Assembly (NCBI GenBank): GCA_023935145.1
Contig: CM043701.1
Location: 76,503,317 to 76,567,316 of the forward strand
Length of the DNA: 64,000 nucleotides
From: Bretschneidera sinensis
Lineage: Eukaryota; Streptophyta; Magnoliopsida; Brassicales; Akaniaceae
Direction of reading: 5' to 3'
The notes under the pieces are model-generated. The model was not told where the DNA came from and did not search any database. It worked only from the letters and a program-made list of their open reading frames with translations. The position numbers and the translations under genes were made by a program. This document shows positions 33,176 to 45,668 of the stretch, one piece after another. Each line of letters opens with the position of its first letter. The first letter of the stretch is position 1.

Positions 33176-36100
33176 GTATTTTTCATAGCCAAAGAAATTT
33201 CATTCAAAGAGAATAAGAAAGAGTAGAAATACATGCGATAACAAAAGGTTTTTCAGTATTTAGGACCTCCTCCATCAAAAGTCTAGCCTCAGTGAAATTA
33301 CAAGATAGACAAGCTGATTCGTGAGCCACCTTGTTGGCAGCCCTTCTAGTATGCCTACACCAACATTTATGAAAACGCTTCATCCATTGTTGAGCATCAT
33401 GAATTAAATTACCAAATGAAGCCATCGAGATATCCTTCGAATTTAAAGGTGAAACAACAATTATCGAATCACACTCGATCACTACATTGCGAAAACTGGC
33501 CTCCCACGCAAAATGCAAAGCTTCCACCACCGCTTTGGCTTCCACCATAGGAACTTCATGGAGAAGAGGGAACTTAGCAGACATGGATCCCAAAACCTGT
33601 CCAGTCTCATCGCGCAACACTACTCCAACACCTATAAGGGACTAAGCTTCAAATATAGCCCCATCTATATTTAGTTTCACCCAACCTAGGTTTGGAAGGA
33701 GCCATCTCAAATTCCACCTGCACCCCACACTGCATCCCTAAATTTGCTACACGAAACTCATGCAACCACCCAGTTACACCCTCCACCACAGAATTCTCAC
33801 CCGTACTTTTACCGCTTTGAATGATAGTGTTGCCAGTGGTGGAGGGACACTCCAAGCAGGCCTGGGCAGTAGCTCGAGTTCAATTTTTTAAGAAAAAAAA
33901 AACACAATTAGTAATTTATTTAGGCCAAAACCCAATTCTAATCTAAGCCAACTCTCTTAAACTTCTAAACCCCAACCCAATAACTAAAAATATCCAACCT
34001 ACTAACATTTTCTTCTATTCTTCATCAGTCTTTTAAGTCTTTCTACTCTCTAGCATACAGGCACTTACAACCATCCCCTCAGAGTCTCAGTCTCTCACTC
34101 TCTCTTGTCTCTAGCGTTTCTCTTCCTCTCTCAAGCGCTGCGGCCTGTGAGCATGTAACAGACACAATAAACAGTTGGGTGCCTCTGTCTCATGCCTGGG
34201 TGGTGCAGCAGCAAGGCAGCATCTGTGCATTTGAAGAAAGAAAAATTGAAGGTATTTCTCTCTCTAGGTTACTTTCAATATTTTGTTCAAAAATTAATTT
34301 CCTTTGAACCATTTATTAATATTGAAAATGATTTAGGTTATGTATCTCATTCTCTCCCCTGATTTCCCCTTTCTTCTCCTTTCGACTTCATCTCGCGATT
34401 TCTTCACCAAGTACCAACAGCAACAATTACATTTTTAGGTGAGCATTTTCAGTCATGAAAATTATCAATACTCGGCTTCGTAATAAAATGGACGATGATT
34501 TTCTCAGAGATTGCATGATTATGTATATCGAGGTTGCAATGCAATTTTTTACTGATGAAATAATAGATAATTTTACTTTTGTGAGTAGATGTCGAGTTCA
34601 CTTTAGATAAAATGTATTATTATAATTTTTAGTTTTATATATATATTTTTAAATAAAATACATATTATTATCAAAGTTTTATCTGATTATATGCATTATA
34701 TTTCTTAGTTTTGTATTGTAAATAAAATTTTACTTCTTAATTTTCGAGTTACCTTTTTTATTGAAGCTTATTTACTTTTGGTCAAGAAGCAATCACCATT
34801 TATAGAATCTACATTGGTATGAGTTTTATTATTTTATTGTTTTCCTACAACATCCGTACAAAATTTAATGCTTCTCAAAAATATATTATCTTAGTTATTA
34901 TTTGTTCTTGTTTGTGTGAGGTAATTTCTATTGAAGATATATATATAAAACTAATATTATATGATAAAACTTTAATGTTTGTGGATTTAGACTAATTACT
35001 AGGAACTAAGAAATTTTTTTTGTGATCAAGTTGCCGCTGGTAATATATTTCAACCCTAACTCAAAAAAAATTCTTGGCTCTGCCCCAAGTGTTGTGATTT
35101 TGCCAGATATGCCACACCAGTATTGCAAAGAAAACTAGGGAATCTACATCCAATCTCGCCAACATCTCTACCAGTAGGTGACAAATATTATCACCTTTTT
35201 ACTTAGCCACCAACGACCCCAGTGAACTAAGAAACCATGCCTCTGCCACGATATTACACTCACACAAGACGTGAAAGCTTGTCTCTCTACCATTCAAACA
35301 GAGTTTTCACATGCCAATAGGAATAATGTGTCTATGCTTCAAATTTTCAATAGTTGTGAGACCATTTTTTAAAGCCCTCCAAAGCAAATTTTTTAATTTA
35401 TCTGGACATTCAATTTTCTGAATCTTTTTCCTCACCGCTAACATGGAACAAGAACTAGGACTAGCCCGATTGCTATCCAAACTTCAAGCATATATGCACT
35501 CTTAACTGAAAAAATCCCCCCACTTGTTATAATGCCAAATAAAACGATCAATATGTGAAGTAACTGAGATTTTCCAAATCATTTTTGCCTCATGATCAAG
35601 GAATAAACTTTGAATCACCTCCTTTCGCCACCACCCCAACTCATCATCAATAAGCTCATCTACGGTACTAATCTCACAAGTCACACCTCTTGGCGAAACA
35701 CTTTAAAACGTGGAAGACATTGGTAACCAGCTGTCTTCCCAAATACTCACCGATCTCCCATTACCAATGCGCAACTGTAAACTAAATTCAAAACCCATTT
35801 AACCTCCTAAATACTCCTCCAAGTGAAAAGAGGGGGACTAACCAAATTAGAATTCAAGAATACCCTATGGAAACACTTAGTGCTTAACACCTTGAAAAGC
35901 AAAGAATCACAATTTGTTATAACTCGCCAACCTTGCTTGGCCAACATTGCCAAATTGAAACACTAATGTTCCTAAAATCCAAATCACCATCATCTTTGGA
36001 TTTACACAATTCATCCCACTTTAGCCAATGGATTTTATGATCATACCTCTTATGATTCCTCCAAAACTGATGGATGAGCACTGAGTAAGTGGCCGATGAG

Positions 36101-36537
36101 GCACAAGTCATAATTAAATTCACAAAATTCTCCTGAAAACCCCACCTTAATCATTATTTCCTAAACAAACTTCCATTCAACACGGTCATAACCATTGCTC
36201 ATATCAAGCTTGAGATCCACATGACCCTCCTTACCTTTATGTTTGTTCTTCAGAAAATGAACAAATTCAAACGCCATAAGAACATTGTTCGATATGAGTC
36301 TCCTTGGCACAAAGACACTTTGATTAAGAGAAACAATATTTGGTAAAAAAACATTTTATCCCATTTTTTAACACTTTAGAAATTATATTATAGACCAAAT
36401 TACATAAACTAATAGGGCGATAATGAGAAACATATTCAAGATTTTTCACTTTTGGGATCAACACAATGCGAGTGTGACTAATAGACCCAGGGAAACAACC
36501 AAAAGCAAAAAATAACTTAATAGTAGCAATAACACGG
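33176..36537 (-). pseudogene. Second L1-type LINE, 5'-truncated, split by an insertion
   Basis: Minus-strand order: an RT part at 36545-36324 (SISHTRIVLIPKVKNLEYVS, HYRPISLCNLVYNIISKVLK); the RT C-terminal linker at 36123-35917 (HKIHWLKWDELCKSKDDGDL); zinc-binding RT-associated part at 35684-35502 (IWKISVTSHIDRFIWHYNKW); a WxIWQNxNTW-like stretch across 35140-35090; and RNase H at 33620-33204 (VLRDETGQVLG-like start, VEAKAVVEALHFAW, VIECDS, RRAANKVAHESACL). The 3' end is near 33176. Truncation at 36537 removes the endonuclease. Frames are broken, so it is inactive. Its domains differ in sequence from the 8005-24490 LINE, so it is a separate family. Confidence 0.85.
33857..35083. mobile_element. 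~1.2-kb non-autonomous hAT-like element inside the LINE
   Basis: The right end read inward is GGGGCAGAGCCAAGAATTTT, and the left end is cagGCCTGGGCAGTAGCTCG. GGGGC-GAGCCAAGAA is a common terminus of plant hAT-type elements. The flanks show ctccaag on the left and ccccaag on the right, an imperfect short duplication. LINE sequence resumes on both sides. The inside has CT-rich stretches (34020-34130) and no transposase. Terminal repeat identity is weak, so the class is tentative. Confidence 0.6.
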
Positions 36538-37226
36538 GTAATCATGACATGCTACTAGGTGTCACTCCTAATTGTAAAAAACCCTAAGAATTAATTTAAT
36601 AGACAATTAATTAATTTTTACAAAAAGAAGAATTAAAAAGATTTTTTATTCAAAATAAATTAGACGGAGTTAATTAATTAGAAAAGGGTTCCAATTGAAA
36701 CTATATAAAAGTTATAGCATACAACCAAATTAATTTGAACCTAAGGGGTTACACACAAAAAGGGCAATGTGTAATTATGAAATAACTAAATGGGTTTAGT
36801 TTACAATTAATGTTTAGTTACACTTAACCCTAACTCTATAAATTGTTTATTAGTTTGCAGAATTTTGCTAGCACATAATATACACACAAGTTTCTTCTAG
36901 AGATTGAGTTATTCTTCTTCCCAAAAGAGAGAAATAATTTAGAGAGAAATTATAATTCGAGATTTTCCATGTGTGGATCAACCTTGGAGATCACATATGT
37001 TTATGACTGTTGTGAATTTAAGAACGTGAGGGATTTTGTAGATTGTTTTAAAAACAATATAAAATTATCACGTGATGATGATAAATATATTGTAGATTAT
37101 TTTAGAAACAATATAAAATCAATAGAGATTTTTGGATTCAATTTAGATTGCTAAATATGATTTTAGATCGAATTGAATTACATTTAAGAAGAAAAAAACA
37201 TGAAAAATTGCGTAAATTTTTCTACA
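36538..37226 (+). mobile_element. Copia LTR, 3' ~690 bp (same family as 44153-46304)
   Basis: It begins (g)taatcatgacatgctacta, matching the LTR at 44937 onward. It then follows that LTR without the two MITEs found there: ccctaagaattaatttaata, aggggttacacacaaaaagg, ttagtttacaattaatg, gtggatcaaccttggagatc. It ends in attgcgtaaatttttctaca. It starts abruptly at the LINE junction, so its 5' part is lost. It is probably the 5' LTR of the element whose coding remnant starts at 41822, but no primer site is seen after 37226. Confidence 0.78.
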
Positions 37227-38375
37227 GCATCTAGTACTAGTCGACTACTACGGGGAGATAGTCGACTATACCCTCTTGACCTTGAAATTTTTTGAGACAA
37301 AGACCTAGGATAGTTGACTACCTCCCAGTGTAGTCGACAACGTAACATGAAAATTGGTTTTCAGCGTTTTTCGAAAGTTTTTGAAATTGTTTCAATTTTC
37401 TTCTAAATTGAAACCCAATTTTATTGAAATGAATTATTTAATTTTTTACCTTCAAAAATTTAAATTGAATTGATTTAATTAGCTAAGAATTTTTCTTAAT
37501 TTTAAAATCAAAAGTTTGAAGAAATTGAAGTTTGATTTGGAATTAAAACTCTAAAATCCTTATTGCAATAGAATTATGAATTCTAGTAAATAAAAAATTT
37601 AAATCATATTTGGAATAGGATTAAGAAAAGTCTTTGAAAACTTGATTTGGTTAGGATAAGAAATTTAAGAATTAAATTAATAATTAGAATAAATTATTTA
37701 AATTATATATGCAATATGATTGTATGTATGATCAAGGATGGGTGATCATGTTATCAAGCCCAAATAATTGAGCTATGTGATTGGTCATTATTCAATTTGA
37801 TTGAATATATGATTGTAATTTTCGTGGTTGTAATATTAATTCTTTATTTTTGGGATATGATTAATTTTAAATAGGAGTTTGTATATGTCGCCTCTCTTTT
37901 ATCTTTGGTTCTAAAATTTTATCTCCCTCTTATTGTAACTCTCCCCCCCCCCCCCCTTGATTTTGAATCAAGGTTTCTTATTTATTATGTAATGTAATTA
38001 GTTAGAATAGTCGAATAGGAATAGATGAGAATTTTACATGAAAAGCTGGAGGATGATTGAGTGCGCAAGGAAATTAGGCCCATTTGAAGATTGCAAGGCC
38101 TATTATGTGGGAATTGGTGAAAGATGTTATTAAACTCTAAATTAAGACCAATGATTCACTTGGTATCTCAACTGAATCACACAAAAAAGTCCATAATCAC
38201 CTAAAGTCATATTTTATTTGATATTATATGATGCATGATATATATGTGATGCATGTTTAATTAAAATGATGAGACTAAAGACCAATTAAACTCCATCATG
38301 AAAGTAATGACTATTACTTTGTAATGAAGAGACATTATGAATGTTTTATCGTGGCCTTTCACCATTGTAGGGATA
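37227..38375 (+). other. Copia leader-like non-coding DNA
   Basis: It holds repeated GTCGACTA-type motifs (37237-37350), a C14 run at 37943-37956 and AT-rich spacers. No gene. Its last part (gatgagactaaagaccaatt) is compatible with the untranslated leader of the copia element resuming at 41309. Confidence 0.45.
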
Positions 38376-41308
38376 TGTAACAACCCATTCCGAGTGAGCC
38401 CTACTCGGAACGACTCCATTACCTTTCAGCACTAAGCGACTCACTTTATGATGAAATCATATAAATTTACATTTTATAACAACAAACTTGTCAAATACTA
38501 GGTCAAATTTCACATTCAACTTACAAACCCGAATAATCTTACAAATACAAAAATGTTCAAATTTTATAAACTTTACAAAAGACACAAATGAAGGAACACG
38601 TCCCCGCTACAGCTAACTTTTGCATTTCCTTTATAACAATCAAACCACGACCACAAATTTAATTCCCAACAAACCCACAAGATGAGGATGTCGTGATCAA
38701 AATGCCTTAAAAGAGATCCCTTTACTTTGACTATGAAACTTTTGGTGTTTTCCTGAAATGTTAGTAAAATAAAAGAATGAGCTAAAAAGCCTAATCAAAA
38801 ACACTTTAGGAGAAGCAATCCTAATGGAGGAAATTATTATTTTGATTGCAACTATAACAAGTAAATTATTTAATTTCCTAGCATAAGTAAAGATATTCTT
38901 GAGTTTCCTCCAATCACTTTTATTAAAGTCATAACAAGAAGAAAATACCAATATCACAAGAAAGTCATCAATTTTTTTTCCTTAATTTAAATCCAGACAT
39001 ACAATTTCATAACACACATGCAAACATCATAAAACCAACAAAATTCTAAGGGATTTCCACTTCATTATTTTTTGTTTTCTATTTCCACAACAATATTCAC
39101 GCCCTTTACCGAGCCAAATATATTCAACACCCCTTATTAGGCAATTTCACATCACATATCTCTCATAAGACAATCACAACAATCATCCATATGCCCTTTA
39201 TGGGTGATTTCCATTACAACATCCATTATCCATGATATGCAACACAAATAAAATGTAATGCATAATCTTTCTTTATTTATTTCATTTCACATTTCAATTC
39301 ATTTTTCATCATAATGCCCCGCCATTAGGCAAATCCACAAGATTTTCAACATAATGCCCCATCATTGGGCAAATCATAAAACCACGAGGACGTCTCTCCA
39401 CGTACCAGTACGTTTCAACCACATCATCATCACAACATCAGCATCAACTTCATTCTCGGCCTCATCCAATACTCCCCCTTGGTAGACGGATGTTTTTGGT
39501 GTTACACAACAGTCCCTCTCGTTAGACGAATCATGAAATGATTCATGTAGTATGAAGTGTAATTCGTGATGCAATAAATCTCAAAGTCAATCATCCATCA
39601 ATCATTCACATCACAATTTCATAACAATCTATCATTCAGTTTCCGTTATAATTATGCGCACCACAATAATTCATTCACAAGTAAACGTATTAGGATCATA
39701 CTCACTTTAATCATTCACAAAAATATTAATAGGAATACAACAACTGTTTTTATTTTATCTACACATATCACAAATTCTCACAACATAACTTCATCAAGTC
39801 GTTTTCATACTAAATTTGAACATCCACATCCCTTATCATATATATAAACTATTCTTATAAGTCTTTAATTATGATTCCACAACCAATCATGTTTTCACAT
39901 TTTTATTTCTATTATATAATTTAATACGCTTACTAAATGTAAGGTGTACTCATCTTTACTGTATCAAGCTCCAACCTTGGATTACTTCCAAGCCTTTGGT
40001 GTTTTCCTCCGATTACACCTAACAAATATATATATAACCAATCATGTTTTCACATTTTTATTTCTATTATATAATTTAATACGCTTACTAAAAGTATGGT
40101 GTACTCACATTTACTGTATCAAGCTCCAACCTTGGATTACTTCAAAGCCTTTGATATTTTCCTCCGATTACACCTAATGTTTATATATATATATATAAAG
40201 AGCAATCAAGCAATTCACACCCAAATCCTATCATAGAATTTCATATACACATATAACTAAGGCTTAAGTCACAAATCCTCCTCACTTCACTTAAAATTTT
40301 TAGATAAATAGTTTTTATTTTGTTTAAAACGAAAGTAATCTTCACAAGATCTAAATTTTTAAACTTTATCATGTAATCAAACCCATCATACTTTGGAAGA
40401 GGTCTAGGATTAAAATATTTTAACAAAAATGACTTATTTTTTGAAAACATGGCTAAAAAAGAGGTTCAGGGGCTCGGATAGTCGACTGTCCACTGTCCAA
40501 TGACCAAAGAGTTTTACAGTCGATTGTGTACTCGAGACAGTCGACTTTCTGATTTCGAAATTTGAAAATTTTAGAGCAGAAACACCATTTTATTTAAATC
40601 AAACCTCTTACCTCTCATGAGACTTCCAAATCAAATCAAACACAAGTTCTCAAGGGTTTTAAATCAAAGATTTTACATTACCCATAGCCAAAATTTCATG
40701 CTAGAACTCTCAAATCTCCAAGCTTAGCACAAAAAGCCATTTTTCTTAAAACAAATATTTTTCTCAAGCTTTTACATAGAGTTTTCTTCAAATTTCAAGA
40801 TTTAAAGCATAAATCCATAATCTAATAAACATGGTTTATAATTAAGGAGAAAAAAGTACAAACTTTTACCTTGAAACTCTTGCAAAAACTTCAATCTTCT
40901 TCCATTTCTCTTCTCTCTCCCGATTTCCCTCTATTTTTCTAGAAGGATCTAGCACATGTTGGTCCTCCTCTCTCCTCTCATATATTTATAGAAAAATTTT
41001 CTTTCTTATTACAAAATTATCCTTCACTTTACACTTCTTCCTATTTTTCACCATAAAACTTTCTAAATCATAAAACTATCCTTCCACTTTATAACTCTTT
41101 TCTCAACCTACCCAAATACTTCTTAAAACTCCAAAAACTCCCCAATTGCAAGTTTTTAATATCAAATTTTCTTTGTTTACTTGTTTCCAAGATCTCCACA
41201 ACCAAGTACGAATTATTTACTAATCAAAATTGAACAAATAAACACTTTTATGCTTCGAAGCATAAGCTCAAAATTTTAAATATTCTAATTAAAATATTGA
41301 GTTCTACA
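38376..41308 (+). mobile_element. TGTAAC-type long repeat, copy A (2.93 kb, probably a solo long LTR)
   Basis: It starts TGTAACAACCCATTCCGAGT and ends GAGTTCTACA. The flanks GGATA (38371-38375) and TGATA (41309-41313) match at four of five bases, compatible with an old 5-bp duplication. No coding capacity. It shares gactccattacctttcagca, the gaYgtctctccaYgtacca block, and cttactaaaWgtaaggtg with copies B and C. Size, TG...CA ends and the starting motif fit a long gypsy LTR; this is inference. It contains a nearly perfect 155-bp tandem duplication and a cluster of GTCGACT motifs near 40478-40550. Confidence 0.65.
39881..40190. repeat. 155-bp tandem duplication inside copy A
   Basis: aaccaatcatgttttcacat starts both 39881 and 40036. 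The two units are nearly identical through the tgtatcaagctccaaccttg, gattactt and cctccgattacacctaa blocks. High identity marks it as recent compared with the surrounding element. Confidence 0.9.
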
Positions 41309-41821
41309 TGATACATGGAATCTTATGTTTTAAGTAAGTTTTGCCACAAACATGTGGTACTTAATAAGTAAAAAACTAATGGGTCCAAGAACTTTTATGT
41401 TAGGACTCATTGGTTTAATCACCTACATTTGTGAAAATGGTGGGTTTTACATAAGTAAAATATATTGTCCAATAAATTATCATGTGAGGATAATATATTT
41501 TAGAGACCGGATGAATAATTGGGAATTACATGAGATATAAATGATAAGTACTATCTACTCGTTAAAGGTTTATCCTAGCAAAGAAACTATTAAGTCAAAC
41601 TATTTTAAATGAGTAATGGGATCTTAATCCCCACTAAGAGACCTTTCAATGAGGTCTCCCGAATTTCATACCGAGGGATTATGAATTCGAAAAGAAAATT
41701 GAGAGGTACCAATATGATTAAAGACCGAATCTATTGTTGGATAATAAAAATGAATAGATGCTAATTTTCTATTGTTGTTGACTTATTGATCACATTTATC
41801 AACCTCAACCCACCATTCAGA
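41309..41821 (+). other. Copia leader, continued after the TGTAAC insertion
   Basis: Non-coding. Contains cactaagagacctttcaatg and aggtctccc, phrases found in leaders of related plant copia elements (from memory). It runs into the gag remnant. Confidence 0.4.
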
Positions 41822-44140
41822 ATTCTTGATCCCAGAAAACTAATTGGGCCCAATTTTATGGAATGGCTAAAGAATTTGAGAATCATTTTCAGTTTCAATT
41901 AAATTTGGCTATGTTCTTGATAAAATGCTTTGAGTGTGTGTTGCAAGAATGCTCAGGAAGAAAAAGTCACTACTTTTGAGAAGTGGTAGGAAGATGAGTT
42001 GAAGGCTAGATGCTACATACTAGCATCGATATCTAATGAGCTTTAGAAGCAACATGAGAATATGGTAAGTGCTTATGCGATGTTGCTTCACCTACAATAG
42101 TCGTATGGTGAGCATAGTCGCACTGCAATGTTTCATATCTCAAATGACCTCTTTCGGGCTAGGATTCCCAAATGATCATCAGTCCATGAGAATGGATTGA
42201 AATTGATCAACTATATCGAGCAATTTGACAGACATAGTGTTAGTATGGACGTTGAATTATGTAATGAGTTGATCTTGTAGTTCCTTTCGGATTCATTCTC
42301 GCAGTTTGTTATAAAGTATAACATGAACAAAATAGAAGCTACGCTTCTATAGCTTGTTAACATATTAAAGACTATAGAGACAACAATCAAAAAAGGTAAG
42401 ACACCCATTATGCTTGTCTATGGGGTTTCTTCTTCCAAGCCTAAGGGAAAGAATGTTTCAAAAAAGAAGAAGAAAACATTGAAAGCAAAAGAGGGGTGTC
42501 AACAAGGCCAGTTATTCAAATTCCAAAAAGAAAAAGAACAAGGGCTTCCATTAAAGCAAAGATGGACATTAGAAAATGAATAGCAAGGAGTACCTTACGA
42601 GTTTAAAGAGCAAGCCTTAAAAAGGTATGTCCAGTTCGTTTCTTGTTGAGATCAATTTGTCAATTAAAAATGCTTCTACTTAGGTATTAGATACTGGATG
42701 TGGCTCTCACATTTGCAATAATCTGCAGGGACTAAGAAGAAACAAGAAGTTGAGTAAAAGAGAAGTCACCCTTCGCTATGGAAATGGAGCAAGTGTTGTT
42801 TCATTAGCCGTAAAGACTTATTACTTTGCTTTACCATTTGGAAAGGTTTTGAAATTAAATGATTATTTTATATGCCTGTTTTGATTAGGAATTTTATTTC
42901 AGTTTCTGTTTTGGATAAAAAAGGTTGTGAACTATCTTTTAAAAATAGTTTATGTTCATTTTCTTTAAATAATGAGTTATTTGGTATTGGCACACTTATA
43001 TATGATCTTTATATTCTAGAATTGAATGATGATATATTACATATTGATCAATAAGTTAATAAAATGAAAAATGGTGAAATTAGTCATTCTTGTGTATGAC
43101 ATCTCAAACTTTATCATATCAATGAGAATAAGAATAGCAAGGTTGCTAAAGATGGATACTTTGATTCATTGAATTTCGAGTCATACCTAACATGTGAATT
43201 TTATCTCATGGGAAATACAATTAAAACTCCATTTAGTGGACATGGAGAAAGAGCTACAGACATATTAGGATTAATCTACATATTAGCATCCTATGTTTTG
43301 GGAATAAAAGTTTGTATAGATAGATCTAGAAGGATCTTTGGCTTATCCCAATCTACATACATGATATAATGTTAAAGAGGATTGTTACCTTTCCAGTATG
43401 GAGTGCATCTTTCTATGTAAATGTCTCTATAGACACTTAAAAATATAGAGAACACGAGTCAAATCCTCTCTACTTCAGCAATAAGAAGTTTCATGTATTC
43501 TATGTTATGTACTAGACCTGATTTCAGTCATGCTATAAGTTTTACTAGCAGATATCAGTCTAATCCAAGTTTGGAACACTGATTGCTGTGAAGAACATTC
43601 TTAAGTACTTAAGAGGACTAAAAAAATTTAATCACATATGGAGAAAGTGACTTGAAATTGGAAGGGTATACTGATTTAGACTTCCAGTCTGATTTGGATG
43701 ATAGAAAATCCACTTCTGGATTTATGTTCACCTTGAATGGTGGAGCAATGAGGTGGAAGGGTTATAAGCAAGATACAACTGTAGATTCCACCACTGAGAC
43801 TGAATACATTGTTACGTCTGAAGCTACAAAGGGTGCAGCTTGGATGAAGAAATTCATCACCAAGCTTTAAGTGGTTCCTAGCATTAAACCCCCAATACCT
43901 TTTTACTGTGACAACAATGCAGCAATAGCTCAAGCCAATGAACCAAGGTCTCATTAGAAATCTAAACATATTGAGCGTCGCTTCCACTTGATTAAAGAAA
44001 TCATTGAAAGATATGAGCATACAAAAGGTTGCGTTAGCAAAGAATACAACAGATCCATTAACTAAAGCATTAACATGATAGCATTTTAATTGTCAACTTA
44101 AGAAAATGGGCATAAGATACATGAGCAATTGGCTTTAGTA
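41822..44140 (+). pseudogene. Copia gag-pol remnant with integrase and RT core deleted
   Basis: Collinear pieces in shifting frames. Gag start at about 41830 (KLIGPNFMEWLKNLRI). Gag UBN2-type middle, 42080-42400 (SVHENGLKLINYIEQF, SFSQFVIKYNMNKIEATLL). A Lys-rich stretch. A protease with DTGCGSHICNN at about 42691 and RNFISVSVLDKKGCEL at 42887. The pre-integrase zinc region, 43110-43290 (HINENKNSKVAKDGYFDSLN, PFSGHGERATDILGLIY). The reading then jumps at about 43292 to the end of RT (SYVLGIKVCIDRSRRIFGLS). RNase H follows at 43652-44130 (LEGYTDLDFQSDLDDRKSTS; TTETEYI; KSKHIERRFHLIKE). The missing block is the integrase core and most of RT. Confidence 0.9.
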
Positions 44141-44152
44141 TAAGTGGAAGAT
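44141..44152 (+). other. Polypurine tract
   Basis: aagtggaagat directly precedes the LTR start TATTAGTAGTATGCC, as in related copia elements that have AAGTGGGAGAT there. Confidence 0.75.
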
Positions 44153-44996
44153 TATTAGTAGTATGCCTTCAAAGCCAATGACATTTGATGTCTATGCTTA
44201 TTATTTGTAAAACAACCTTATTCAAATTATTATCATAATTAATAGTAAGTTTTATTTATCATGAATATCTATTTAATTATATTATCATGATTAAGTCCAT
44301 AGAGTAATAGCAATGGAGATAGGATTATGATGAGATCATAATTTTGAGACCCAATCTTCTCGAAAGCTTTTCTCTTAAATGTTCATCGTCATAGAATACA
44401 AATTAGATGTTAGTAATTCGGTTAGACTGTTATATACTATATTTGCTCAATTAGGAGGGTGACTAACCTATGTTTCAATTGTACGGTAGACAATAAAACA
44501 AGTATGTGGGTGCTCATTGGAGAATGAGTTCACTGAATATTACTCAACTTAAGAAAACCTACATGGAGTTGTACTTATGTGTTAATATGTAGTTCTTATG
44601 TAAAGTTGTACATGTGATCCTTACATCTGAGGCACTTGATTATCTTGTATGGAATTTATCACTCTTAAGTAAAAAGAGAGAATGCTCTATGTGACCTACT
44701 AAGATATCTAGGAAGTTCCTTGGCCAAGGCAATGTGAGAATTAGAAATAAATTTCTAATTTCACCATTAGAACTATTATTGAGATATAGGCACATAGAAT
44801 TAATGTTAAGGGTTTGACAATAATTCCATACCTTAATTAACTTAATAGAGATATTGCATGATGGAATGATTGAATTGCAAGGTAATTGATAACAGAAAGG
44901 TTCAAGGTTTCACAACCAAATTTACATTGTTTTGCGTAGTCATGATATGCTGCTAGGTGTCTCTCATGATTGTAAAATCCCTAAGAATTAACTTAA

Positions 44997-45426
44997 GGCT
45001 AAATTTTATGAAATATCTTATGATTTGTCTGACTTTTATTTTATACCCTGAGGTTCTTTTTTCTGGCAAAATGGTTATCTCCGTTACCATAAAGGGTTGA
45101 CAATCGTTAAATTCCAAAAGTAAAAAAAAAAAAAAATTACCCTTGTCCAGAGTGTTTCAAATGTGGAAAAAATCACACCTCAAATATGTAAAAATTACTC
45201 CTAATATCAACAAATAAGTATTAAAAATATCTTACAAAAGTTTGTATAAAATGTCTACTGGTGAATTAAAAATGTAAAATAAAATGATCTTTAATTTTTG
45301 CAATTTAATGTCTGTTAACCCCTTATACTAACGCATACTACCACAAGATTTATTTTTCCAAGAAAAAAACCTCAAGGTATAAAATGAAAATCGGGCAAAC
45401 CACAAGGTATTTCATGAAATTTAGCC
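44997..45426. mobile_element. 430-bp MULE-like MITE with ~70-bp inverted ends
   Basis: The left arm reads ggctaaattttatgaaatat through ttttataccctgaggttctt. The inverted right arm reads ggctaaatttcatgaaatac through ttttataccttgaggttttt. The flanks ttaacttaa and ttaatttag form a 9-bp duplication with two mismatches. The uninterrupted LTR at 36580 shows the empty site (gaattaatttaatagacaat). A 9-bp duplication and long inverted repeats fit Mutator-like elements. The core is non-coding. Confidence 0.88.
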
Positions 45427-45668
45427 TTAATTTAGTGGACAATTAATTAATTCTTACAAAAAAGAAAATCAAATAGAGTTTTGATTCAAATAAATTAGGA
45501 GCTTTAATTAATTAGAAAAAGGTTTCAATTGCAATTATATAAAAATTATGGCATACAACCAGATTAGTTTGACCCTAAGGGGCCACACAAAAAAGAAGCA
45601 ATGTGTAATTAAAAAATAACTGCATGGTTTTAGTTTGCAATTAATGGTTAGTTACACTTAACACTAAC

